From positions 1 through 64,000 of the forward strand of contig CACETY010000005.1 of assembly GCA_902562645.1 (NCBI GenBank): a DNA stretch of 64,000 nucleotides, read 5' to 3'. The notes under the pieces are model-generated. The model ran no database searches and was not told the DNA's origin. It saw only the letters and a program-made list of their open reading frames with translations. The DNA comes from an uncultured Pelagibacteraceae bacterium (GTDB lineage: Bacteria > Pseudomonadota > Alphaproteobacteria > Pelagibacterales > Pelagibacteraceae). A program made the position numbers and the translations under genes. Below are positions 1 through 7,377 of the stretch, piece by piece; position 1 is the first letter of the stretch; every line of letters begins with the position of its first letter.

Positions 1-1
1 T

Positions 2-1762
2 TTAGGCTCAAAAACTTTACCAGATAGGTTAGAATTGTTAGATAGATGTGATTATATTTTTTTTAATAGTCAGTGGACTAAAAATAAATTTTTTACCAAT
101 ATTGATGAAAATAAATATATTTCAAATTTCGGTATTTGTTACCAATCTACAAAAAAAAATAAGGTTAATATAAATAGAAAAAAAAATATTATTTCATTTG
201 TTGGTAAGCTTAACACCGCAAAAGGTTATGACATATTTGGTAACGCAGTTTTAAAAATTCTTAATGAATACCCAAATTGGAAATCTATTGTAATAGGTGA
301 TGAACCCAGAGAGAAACATGTGTTTAGACACAAGAATCTTAAAGTTTTCAACTTTAAAGAAAATTCATATGTGTTAAATATTCTAAGGTATACCAGTATA
401 TTCATAGCCTGTTCTAGATGGGAAGAACCTTTTGGAAGATCTAGCCTAGAGGCCTCAAGCATGGCCTGCGTAACCATAATTACTGACAGAGGTGGACTAC
501 CGGAAACCACTAAACATCCAATTTTATTAAAAAAACTAGATTCAAATTCCTTGTATATAGAAATTAAAAAACTTATAAATTCACCAAAACAAAGATCAAA
601 ATTTCAAAAATTAAATTATAGATCATTTTATCTTACTCATGAATATGTTTCAAATATTATAGATAAAGCTAGATTTAAGATTTCAGCTGATAGCAAAACC
701 AATAGATTTAACATTAATAAAAATAGTAAATTAAAAATTATTCACATAACTAATTTTAATCAAAGATATTACGGAAGACTACAATACAATACGGGTATTA
801 GACTTAATAATGGATTTATAAGGCTTGGACATAATGTAATAAGCTTATCTGATAGAGATTTAATAAATATATCAAAATCTTTTAAAGATCCCACTGGCTC
901 CAAATACCTAAATAATTTGATTTCAGAAACAATTAATAATTTCAAGCCTGATTTAGTAATTCTTGGTCATGCTGATAGAGTCGAAAATGAAATGCTAATA
1001 GATTCAAAAGAAAAATTTAAAAATCTAAGAGTTTCTCAGTGGTTTTTAGATCCTTTATCAAATCAAGGTCCTGACTATACAAAGAATAAATCTAGGATAC
1101 TTAATAAAATAGATGCAATGGATAGTACATTCACAACAACTAGTCCAAGCGCTTTAAATTTCAAAATTAAAAATTCTCACTTTATGCCAAACCCATGTGA
1201 TAAATCGCTAGATAATCTCAAAAATTATAACCTTACACCTCATAATGATATTTTCTACGCAATTAGTCATGGCGTTCATAGGGGAGTGTTAAGAACAGGA
1301 AAAAAAGATGAAAGAGAGGTTTTTATAAGTAAATTAAAAAATAAATGTAAAGACATAAAAATTGATACATATGGTATGTTTGGAAAACAACCAATATGGG
1401 GAGATAATTTTCTAAATGAACTTGCAAAATCAAAAATGGGTCTCAATCTAAGTAGAGGCAAACCAATCAAATATTACAGTAGTGATAGACTAGCTCAACT
1501 GTTGGGAAACGGATTACTTACATTTATTGATAAAAAAACTTGTTACAATGACTTCTTTAAAAAAGATGAAATGATATTTTATAATGATTTAGATGATCTT
1601 TCTGAAAAAATTTATAAATATAAAAAAGATGATAAATTAAGACGTAAAATCGCAAAGAATGGTAGTTTAAAATATCATAAATATTTTAATTCAAACAAGG
1701 TTGCAAAATTTATTATCGATAAAACATTAGGGATTAAGTCTAAATTTTACTGGGAAAATTAG
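2..1762 (+). CDS. Two-domain glycosyltransferase (5' end outside window)
   Basis: The frame is open from base 2 with no stop upstream, so the gene begins before the window; a TTG at 35 is only an internal codon. From that codon 575 residues are visible. Residues about 50-210 look like the C-terminal half of a GT4 transferase: FVGKLNTAKGYD, then SRWEEPFGRSSLEASS with the spaced glutamates that bind the sugar nucleotide, then DRGGLPE. From about residue 235 a second, CgeB/group-1-like transferase begins (IIHITNFNQRYYGR) and runs to the end, with RLAQLLGNG near its C-terminus. It probably builds surface polysaccharide from nucleotide sugars on the cytoplasmic face. The next transferase follows after 2 bp. 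Substrates cannot be read from sequence. Confidence 0.8.
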   Translation, partial: LGSKTLPDRLELLDRCDYIFFNSQWTKNKFFTNIDENKYISNFGICYQSTKKNKVNINRKKNIISFVGKLNTAKGYDIFGNAVLKILNEYPNWKSIVIGDEPREKHVFRHKNLKVFNFKENSYVLNILRYTSIFIACSRWEEPFGRSSLEASSMACVTIITDRGGLPETTKHPILLKKLDSNSLYIEIKKLINSPKQRSKFQKLNYRSFYLTHEYVSNIIDKARFKISADSKTNRFNINKNSKLKIIHITNFNQRYYGRLQYNTGIRLNNGFIRLGHNVISLSDRDLINISKSFKDPTGSKYLNNLISETINNFKPDLVILGHADRVENEMLIDSKEKFKNLRVSQWFLDPLSNQGPDYTKNKSRILNKIDAMDSTFTTTSPSALNFKIKNSHFMPNPCDKSLDNLKNYNLTPHNDIFYAISHGVHRGVLRTGKKDEREVFISKLKNKCKDIKIDTYGMFGKQPIWGDNFLNELAKSKMGLNLSRGKPIKYYSSDRLAQLLGNGLLTFIDKKTCYNDFFKKDEMIFYNDLDDLSEKIYKYKKDDKLRRKIAKNGSLKYHKYFNSNKVAKFIIDKTLGIKSKFYWEN

Positions 1763-1764
1763 TT

Positions 1765-2757
1765 ATGAAAGTATGTTTTATTGATAAAACAGAATTTCAG
1801 TATAATTATCAAGATATTAATAAACCTTTTATACGTGGCGCAGAAAATATCTTAATTAATTTATCATCTGGTATTAGTGAGCTAGGTCATGAAGTTGTAG
1901 TTTTTAACAATTGTTCAAATGAATATAAATCTAAAAATTATTCATGGTTAAATATTAAAAGAATTGATTATAATAATATTTACTTCGATATCGCAATATC
2001 AAATAATGATACAAGATTACTTGATAAAATAAATTCAACAAAAAAATACGTAATATCTCACAGTCTACAAAATATCGAAAAGTTTATTAGAAAAAAACAA
2101 TTTATTTCCTATTTAAAAAATAAACCCACTTACTTATTACTCGGAAAATATCATGAATCAAAAATGTCAAAATTGTTTTCTATTTATGGAACTAAAACAA
2201 TAGAATATGGTTTAGATAATGTATTTCTTAATAAAACTCTTGAAAATAATATTGAAAATAATTTAGCAATGTTTACCTCACGAACAGATAGAAATTTAGA
2301 TTTATTAATAGATGTTTGGAAATCAAGCATCATTACAAAAAATAAAAAATTAAAACTTTACGTAACTCCAGTTAATAATAATCTAGAAAAATTTGGAATT
2401 TTTAATAGAAATTTTGTTGATAAAAATGAATTTATTAATCAATTAGTAAAATCAAGAGTTATTCTATTGCCTGGACATAAAGCAGAATTATATTGTCTTG
2501 CTGCATCAGAGGCACAAGAATTATGTATACCTATAGTTACAATGGGCATTGGATCTTTATCTGAAAGAGTTGAGCACAATACAACTGGTTTAATTGCAAA
2601 AAATAAAAAACAATTTAGTGAATATATAATTGAAATTTTTTCAAATAATGAATTGTGGCTAACTTTTAGAAATAATTTGTTATCTAAAAGAGGTCAAAAA
2701 TCATGGTTTAATGCAACAAAAAATTTTTTAAAAATTATTAAGATTAATGAGCGATAA
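1765..2757 (+). CDS. Glycosyltransferase, GT4-like
   Basis: This 330-residue protein has an N-terminal Rossmann start (MKVCFIDKTEF), a region RGAENILINLSSGISELGHE typical of GT-B donors and acceptors, and a C-terminal donor-site segment with AASEAQELCIPIVTMGIGS followed by HNTTGLIAKN, which resembles the E-x7-E/G-rich region of GT4 enzymes. It starts 2 bp after the preceding transferase and overlaps the next gene by 11 bp, so the three form one operon. A role in lipopolysaccharide or capsule assembly is inferred from context; the sugar is unknown. Very low GC, like its neighbours. Confidence 0.7.
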   Translation: MKVCFIDKTEFQYNYQDINKPFIRGAENILINLSSGISELGHEVVVFNNCSNEYKSKNYSWLNIKRIDYNNIYFDIAISNNDTRLLDKINSTKKYVISHSLQNIEKFIRKKQFISYLKNKPTYLLLGKYHESKMSKLFSIYGTKTIEYGLDNVFLNKTLENNIENNLAMFTSRTDRNLDLLIDVWKSSIITKNKKLKLYVTPVNNNLEKFGIFNRNFVDKNEFINQLVKSRVILLPGHKAELYCLAASEAQELCIPIVTMGIGSLSERVEHNTTGLIAKNKKQFSEYIIEIFSNNELWLTFRNNLLSKRGQKSWFNATKNFLKIIKINER

Positions 2758-3772
2758 AATTTTAATATTAAAAAATGATAGAGCTGGTGATTTATTTACT
2801 TCCTTAACTTTAATTTCTTCACTAATTCATAGATACAAAGATATGAAAATATATCTGTCAGAATTAAATTCAGGTTTTTCTTTTTTTTTTAAAAATAAAA
2901 AAATTAATAAAGTGAATTTTAACTTAACTTTAATTGATAAATTTTCGATTTTTTATGATATTTTAATTAATGATTATAAAAAAATTTATATTTTAACCCC
3001 AAAAAATTTTTATTTTATCTTACCTTTTATTTTTAGAAATATTAAATTTTATGCAATAGTTTATGATGGATTTGAGAGGTCTCGACCGTCTAATTATCTT
3101 AGAAACTATTTATTTAAATATAAAGTAATTTATAGAAATAAAATCAACAAAAAAAGTTATCGTCAATTACAAAATGACTTATTAGATGATGATATTGTCT
3201 TAGATATCCAACATAGTGCTTTGTTTGTACCTAAAATTACAAAAAGCTTAAAAAATATATTGCCCAATAAATATATTTTGTTTCAATTTAGATATCTTTT
3301 TTTTGAACAGCTAGGGTGGGGTGTTAATGAATTTGATTATCTTATTTCTCAATTAAGTAAAAAATACAAGTATATTCTATTTTCCTCAGATATTGAAAAC
3401 AATAATAATACTAATAAATATAATGAATATTTTTTAAAACATTACTCTGTAATTGATTTAACAACTCAAACAAAAAATCAAAGCTTAAAGAATCCAAATA
3501 TATACTATCTAAAAAATATTAATTCTGAAAATCTATTTTATGTTTTGAATGAGTCTACAATGAATCTTGGAAAAGAAGGTTTATATAGTCATATTTCTTT
3601 TTTTCTTAAAAAAAAATGTCACAATTTATTCAATTTTAAAATACTTAAGAAAGAAGATATTTTTCATGAAAAGATCAGTTATTCCGAATGGTGTAGAGAC
3701 ATGCATTTTGGTTTTTCTTTTTTAAACAGTGATATAAAAAAAGCGACAAGAAAAATTATTAGAAATATTTAA
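2747..3772 (+). CDS. Glycosyltransferase family 9 (heptosyltransferase-like)
   Basis: The N-terminus ILILKNDRAGDLFTSLTLIS followed by a hydrophobic helix resembles the acceptor-side start of ADP-heptose:LPS heptosyltransferases (GT9), whose usual form is ILIIRxxxIGDVVLTTP. The C-terminal NLGKEGLYSHISFFL could correspond to the GT9 region in which a GP-type turn precedes HLA. At 341 residues it has the family length. The ATG overlaps the preceding transferase by 11 bp. It ends 4 bp inside the 3' end of the convergent recombinase gene. The call is moderate because the sequence is divergent and very rich in Asn, Lys, Phe and Tyr. Confidence 0.6.
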   Translation: MSDKILILKNDRAGDLFTSLTLISSLIHRYKDMKIYLSELNSGFSFFFKNKKINKVNFNLTLIDKFSIFYDILINDYKKIYILTPKNFYFILPFIFRNIKFYAIVYDGFERSRPSNYLRNYLFKYKVIYRNKINKKSYRQLQNDLLDDDIVLDIQHSALFVPKITKSLKNILPNKYILFQFRYLFFEQLGWGVNEFDYLISQLSKKYKYILFSSDIENNNNTNKYNEYFLKHYSVIDLTTQTKNQSLKNPNIYYLKNINSENLFYVLNESTMNLGKEGLYSHISFFLKKKCHNLFNFKILKKEDIFHEKISYSEWCRDMHFGFSFLNSDIKKATRKIIRNI

Positions 3773-4686
3773 ATTTTTATTTTATTTAAGGCATTATTTT
3801 TAAATAAGTTTGCTTCTTGTATGTATCTTCTAACCATCTGTGTAGTTTTATGTCCAGTCATAGCCATAATATTACGCTCTTCTGCACCTGCTTCTGCTGC
3901 TGATGTTGCAAATCCAGATCTTAAACTATGTCCCCCATATAAATTTGGATCTAATCCTGCTAATGATGCATATTTTTTTATTGTTAGAGAAACTGACTTA
4001 TCTGAAATATTATAAATTTTACCCTCTGCAATGTTACTATATCTTATCCAATCTTTTATTTTTATAACTGGACAATATTCTTTATTACTGAAATAGGGTA
4101 TTGCTTTTACACTTCCTATACCCGCTTGATCCGTTTTTGATTTTTTAATGAATATTTTTAAACCTTCATCTACGAACTCTAAATCATCATAATCTAAATT
4201 AACTAGTTCCGATCTTCTAAACCCTCCAGAAAATCCTAGTAAAATTAATGATTTGTTCCTAATTCTTTTTTTTTCATTTTTTTCTTTCTCATCTATTACT
4301 TTAATAATTAATTTTAAATTATTGATTAATATAGGTTTTTTTGGCTTTTGATACGCTCCATTTACTCTTTTAATTCCTAATAAATTTTCTATTATAATTG
4401 GGTGATTTGTATCTAAATAATGACCTTTCATTTTATGTATTACTTTAATAGAAGCTATACGTCTCTTTAAAGTGCTAAATTTACTAGTTTTTGATAAATG
4501 TGTTAAATAAAGTGATAAAATTTTTGGCTCAGTTGGTAAATAGTTTAAACCATTCTTAACGCAAAATAGTGAGAAGTCCTTAAAGTCTGATTCGTAAGCT
4601 CTGACTGTATTATTTGCCTTTGAGTTTTTAAGATTTTTAACTGTTTCTAATTCTAATGTTTTTATGTCTGTAACAATATCATTCAT
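3769..4686 (-). CDS. Tyrosine recombinase / phage-type integrase
   Basis: A 305-residue protein of XerC/XerD size: an N-terminal core-binding domain (about 15-105) and a catalytic domain with the full active-site set, Arg157 (GGFRRSEL), Lys184, His253 and Arg256 (GGHSLRSG), His279 (MTGHKT) and Tyr288 (VRRYIQ). It should cut and rejoin DNA through the tyrosine. It lies alone between the glycosyltransferase operon and a membrane-protein pair, with no phage structural genes nearby. A promoter and a 25-bp inverted repeat lie just upstream. It may be the integrase of a former island or of the variable surface-glycan region. It is not the chromosome-dimer XerC/D by context, although that cannot be excluded. 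Confidence 0.9.
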   Translation of the reverse strand: MNDIVTDIKTLELETVKNLKNSKANNTVRAYESDFKDFSLFCVKNGLNYLPTEPKILSLYLTHLSKTSKFSTLKRRIASIKVIHKMKGHYLDTNHPIIIENLLGIKRVNGAYQKPKKPILINNLKLIIKVIDEKEKNEKKRIRNKSLILLGFSGGFRRSELVNLDYDDLEFVDEGLKIFIKKSKTDQAGIGSVKAIPYFSNKEYCPVIKIKDWIRYSNIAEGKIYNISDKSVSLTIKKYASLAGLDPNLYGGHSLRSGFATSAAEAGAEERNIMAMTGHKTTQMVRRYIQEANLFKNNALNKIKI

Positions 4687-4692
4687 AATATA

Positions 4693-4717
4693 TTCCGATA
4701 ACCTTTAATTATCGGAA
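4693..4717. repeat. Perfect inverted repeat, 9-bp arms and 7-bp spacer
   Basis: TTCCGATAA (4693-4701) and TTATCGGAA (4709-4717) flank CCTTTAA. The repeat lies 6 bp upstream of the recombinase start codon, immediately downstream of its likely -10 element. Two inverted arms around a 6-8 bp spacer is the layout of a tyrosine-recombinase core site, but an operator for autoregulation or an mRNA hairpin would look the same. Confidence 0.7.
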
Positions 4718-4745
4718 ATATAATATAACACATTTTATAAGTCAA
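4717..4745 (-). promoter_or_regulatory. Predicted sigma-70 promoter of the recombinase gene
   Basis: On the minus strand TTGACT (4745-4740) is followed after 17 bp by TATATT (4722-4717). Transcription would start inside the 9-7-9 inverted repeat, so a protein bound there could block it. Spacing and hexamers were read by eye; AT-rich DNA gives many chance matches. Confidence 0.45.
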
Positions 4746-4768
4746 ACATTTAATGTAAAAGAATCTTA

Positions 4769-4933
4769 ATGCCTAAATATGTCTTAATTGGATTAATTGT
4801 TGTTATTGGAACATTCCTTATCATGAATTATTGGCCAAAATTAAAAGAACAAACAAAAAATCGAATATTAATGGTTATTTTCGGCATTTTTTTTATAAGC
4901 ATATTTGTTTTGCTATTTTTATTAATGTTTTGA
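4769..4933 (+). CDS. Small two-helix membrane protein (54 aa)
   Basis: ATG at 4769 to TGA at 4931. The translation begins MPKYVLIGLIVVIGTFLIM and has two strongly hydrophobic stretches (about residues 4-20 and 34-53) joined by a basic, polar loop WPKLKEQTKNR, so it should be an inner-membrane hairpin protein. It ends 6 bp before the DUF2938 gene and probably shares its transcript. I do not recognise a family. It is called real because of the clean hydrophobic pattern and the tight spacing. Confidence 0.55.
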   Translation: MPKYVLIGLIVVIGTFLIMNYWPKLKEQTKNRILMVIFGIFFISIFVLLFLLMF

Positions 4934-4939
4934 GGTTAT

Positions 4940-5413
4940 TTGGTAGATATAATAAGTATTTTAGTTGCTGGAATATTTTCGTGCATAATTCTTGATATTC
5001 TGGGTTATTTACTAAAATTGATGGGTATTCCGGAGCCTTCTTGGGGGATTGTAGGTAGATGGACCTATTATATGCTTAAAAATGCTACTTTTTATAACCC
5101 GAATATCGCACAAATGCCCAATTTTAGGTATGAGGTCTTACTTGGTTGGATTTTTCACTATTATGTATCGATTTGTTGGGCTGTAATCTATTATTTTTGT
5201 TTTTTAATGGTAGGTCTTAAAATGACATATTTTTCAGGCTTTATATTTGGAGCTCTTACAACACTAGCTCCATTACTGATATTTCTACCATTTACAGGAC
5301 AGGGCGTGTTTGCAAATAAGACTAGAATACCCATTAAAACATCAATTATGTTTCTAATCAGACACTCAATTTACGGAATTGCAATGTATGAGGGTTTTAG
5401 ATGGTTTACTTAA
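4940..5413 (+). CDS. DUF2938 family membrane protein
   Basis: A 157-residue integral membrane protein with about four helices. Features of the DUF2938 family are visible: GRWTYYMLKN near the N-terminus, LGWIFHYYVSICWAVIYY in the middle, and the C-terminal NKTRIPIKTSIMFLIRHSIYG. The function of the family is unknown. The start is a TTG with GAGG seven bases upstream; no in-frame ATG precedes the first helix. It follows the 54-residue membrane protein by 6 bp. Confidence 0.75.
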   Translation: MVDIISILVAGIFSCIILDILGYLLKLMGIPEPSWGIVGRWTYYMLKNATFYNPNIAQMPNFRYEVLLGWIFHYYVSICWAVIYYFCFLMVGLKMTYFSGFIFGALTTLAPLLIFLPFTGQGVFANKTRIPIKTSIMFLIRHSIYGIAMYEGFRWFT

Positions 5414-5516
5414 AGCTTTAGATTAAGTTATCCCCGATATTCTACCCTGTTAAAAACTAAGTAAATTCAACGATAAAGTGATACATACAACCTACTCTAT
5501 CTGATATTATCAAAAA

Positions 5517-5705
5517 TGAATTAAGAGGCAACTCTTAACTGACCAGCTGGGGAAAAACCGAGAGGTTCAAGCCCAGAGGGCAGAAAGCTCTGCAGAGTAG
5601 CGCTAAAATTGCAGGGTGGACGGCATGGCGGTAGCGCATACAACGACGTGCCAAAAACTACTGTTCTTTGTACCTGAAAAGGTGCAAGGAAACAGGGTTT
5701 TTTTT
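5517..5705 (+). ncRNA. Structured RNA of unknown family, about 190 nt, with intrinsic terminator
   Basis: By my count 63 of the 110 bases at 5541-5650 are G or C, far above the surrounding DNA. Visible helices: 5521-5527/5532-5538 closed by a GCAA loop; 5547-5551/5572-5576 enclosing 5556-5559/5564-5567 with a GAGA loop; 5580-5584/5589-5593; 5600-5605/5632-5637; 5622-5627/5647-5652; and a long terminator hairpin with a GAAA loop. The fourth and fifth helices interleave, which would make an H-type pseudoknot. A weak -10 (TATTAT, 5505-5510) would place the 5' end near 5517. I compared it from memory with RNase P, tmRNA, 6S, SRP RNA and common riboswitches and found none of their conserved cores. 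It could be a free RNA or a leader of the methyltransferase gene. Confidence 0.65.
5661..5705 (+). terminator. Intrinsic terminator of the structured RNA
   Basis: CTGTT CTTTGTACCT (5661-5675), loop GAAA, then AGGTGCAAGG and AACAG (5680-5695) with one bulged A, followed by GG and eight T. The stem has about 15 pairs including G-U. It ends six bases before the ATG of the methyltransferase gene, so read-through would be needed for expression from upstream. Confidence 0.75.
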
Positions 5706-5711
5706 CTTTTT

Positions 5712-5987
5712 ATGGTTCTAAAAGGCACTAGATTTCAGTTAAGAGTTTGGAAGTATTTAAGAACTATTCCTAAAGGTCAATTAAGGACCTATTCTCAGGT
5801 AGCTAAGGCTATAAATAAACCAAAATCAGTGAGAGCTGTGGCAAATGCAGTAGGAAAGAACCCATATGCCCCAAAAATACCTTGTCACCGGGTAATCAGA
5901 TCGGACGGTTCATTGGGCGGCTATTCAGGTAAAGGTGGGATAAATACTAAGAGAAAATTACTCAAATCTGAAGGTATTTTGCTCTAA
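5712..5987 (+). CDS. Methylated-DNA-protein-cysteine methyltransferase, minimal form
   Basis: Transfers an alkyl group from O6-alkylguanine in DNA to its own cysteine. From ATG 5712 the protein has 91 residues: the helix-turn-helix part (TIPKGQLRTYSQVAKAINKP), the arginine-finger region (RAVANAVGKNP) and the active site PCHRV with Cys58, then GGYSGKGG. It is only the C-terminal domain; Ogt/Ada enzymes are usually 150 residues or longer. The frame is open upstream to a GTG at 5616, but that stretch would translate the terminator hairpin and has no family similarity, so I chose 5712. No ribosome binding site is visible ahead of it. The retained cysteine argues against the alkyltransferase-like group, which has Trp there. 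Confidence 0.85.
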   Translation: MVLKGTRFQLRVWKYLRTIPKGQLRTYSQVAKAINKPKSVRAVANAVGKNPYAPKIPCHRVIRSDGSLGGYSGKGGINTKRKLLKSEGILL

Positions 5988-6500
5988 AAATGTTGAAAAA
6001 TATAGTCTTTTGTTTGTTTTACTATATTTAGTAATTTTTTTTTAATATCACCTATAAGTTGCACCACGAAATCGAAAATACTTAAATTAGAGGGTATTTT
6101 GGCCTTTTAAATGCTATATTCTATTTTTGCAAAGCTAATTAAAAATACCCGTTGTTTTATAAAAAATATTGATTTTAATATTTAAAATTATAGCAAAGAA
6201 ATATTCTTTACATGTTAGATATTAATAAAATATAATATTTACTTACTTTTTAACCTTCTGAATAATTAAATTTATGGTTTTATAATTTTAGTAAATAAAT
6301 AAGATAAATTCCCTACCCTGTTTACTTGAAACTTAAGAAACATAAAAAAACTAATATATTTAATTATTATTAATAAATTCAATTAATGTGTTATTTATTT
6401 TTAAGATAAAATTTTAAAAATATATATAAATTAAAATATACAACAATTACAATAGTTTATAATAATTTATTAAAGTATTTATTTAATATATTAGTAAGTT
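5988..6500. other. About 510 bp without a gene; degenerate copy of the methyltransferase 3' end
   Basis: The stretch is extremely AT-rich and I see no coding frame, tRNA or strong hairpin. At 6074-6101 there is an imperfect copy of the last codons of the methyltransferase gene (5953-5981): both share GAAAA, a TAC-TxAAAT core and GGTATTTTG, with roughly five substitutions and one gap. The 10-mer CTACCCTGTT is at 6313. This is the longest non-coding gap in the window, odd for such a compact genome, and suggests decayed sequence or a remodelled junction. Confidence 0.5.
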
Positions 6501-7361
6501 TTACTTACCTATATAAAGCTTGGATAAATAATACTCTCTTCTTGATATATATAAACCACAAAGAACAATTATAAAAAGGCCCAAATAAGTCCAATTATCC
6601 GGCAATTCTTTAAATATATAATAACTAAGCAAAATGTTGGTAATGATTTCAGTATAACCAAGAGGAGCCAATTTAGAAGCATCTGCTAATTTTAAAGATA
6701 AAATTATAAAAAGATGTGCAATTGCAGCTATAAAGCCAATTAAAGCCATCATAATCCACTGGCTATTAGATGGTTGTATCCAGACACCTGGCATAAAGAA
6801 AGTCATTACTATAGTCCCTACTGTTCCAGCAAATAATAAAGTCAAAAGAGAATTGTCAGAAGAACTTAATTTTCTAGTAATAATCAAATAAAAACCATAA
6901 CAAATACCATTACCTAAAGCAGCTAAAGTTGCTAAATTAATGTCTATAAATCCAGGTCTGATTACGATTAAGGTACCTATAAAACCCATTGATACTGCAG
7001 TCCATCTTCTTAAACCCACCTTTTCATTAAGAAAAAAAGGTGACATTGCAGTTACACATATAGGAGCAACAAATGCTAGTGTAAGTGCTTTTGGTAATGA
7101 AATTTCAGAAATTGCATAAAAGAATAAATAAGTGGAAAAGACAAAAATCAACCCTCTTATCAATTGAAGTAAAGGTTTTTTACTCCAAACTAAAGAATTT
7201 CTATCAAAAATAAGCATTATTAAAAGAGCAAAAACAACTGTAAAAAAATATCTTGCCCAAGTAATTTGCAAAACATCCATAGAAGAGCTTAAATATTTAG
7301 CAAAAGCATCCATAAAAGGAACAATCATCCAAGCAGATGCATTGAGTATCACAGCCTTCAT
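6501..7361 (-). CDS. EamA-family (DMT) transporter
   Basis: A 286-residue membrane protein with about ten helices in two similar halves, the EamA pattern. The first half contains WARYFFTVVFALLI and the second LAPLGYTEIITNILLSYYIF, matching the region before the last helices of this family. It likely exports or imports a small metabolite; the substrate cannot be told. It lies 16 bp downstream of the AEC-type transporter at the end of the rplM-to-hom gene run, and is followed by the long empty AT-rich gap. Confidence 0.85.
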   Translation of the reverse strand: MKAVILNASAWMIVPFMDAFAKYLSSSMDVLQITWARYFFTVVFALLIMLIFDRNSLVWSKKPLLQLIRGLIFVFSTYLFFYAISEISLPKALTLAFVAPICVTAMSPFFLNEKVGLRRWTAVSMGFIGTLIVIRPGFIDINLATLAALGNGICYGFYLIITRKLSSSDNSLLTLLFAGTVGTIVMTFFMPGVWIQPSNSQWIMMALIGFIAAIAHLFIILSLKLADASKLAPLGYTEIITNILLSYYIFKELPDNWTYLGLFIIVLCGLYISRREYYLSKLYIGK

Positions 7362-7377
7362 GAACGAAGCATAGCTC

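Larger units (their letters stand above)
5442..6322. repeat. 10-bp direct repeat bracketing the RNA/methyltransferase segment
   Basis: CTACCCTGTT occurs at 5442-5451 and again at 6313-6322, one copy on each side of the structured RNA and methyltransferase gene. In AT-rich DNA a GC-containing 10-mer repeated within 1 kb is unusual but could be chance. The coordinates give the outer edges of the two copies. Confidence 0.3.

Noticed and set aside
5517-5705. Identification of the RNA as RNase P, tmRNA, 6S, SRP RNA or a cobalamin/TPP/SAM/glycine riboswitch
   Set aside because: None of the conserved core sequences that I know for these RNAs can be found in it.
5616-5711. Upstream extension of the methyltransferase from GTG 5616
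   Set aside because: It would translate part of the structured RNA and the terminator hairpin and adds no family similarity; the conserved domain starts near ATG 5712.
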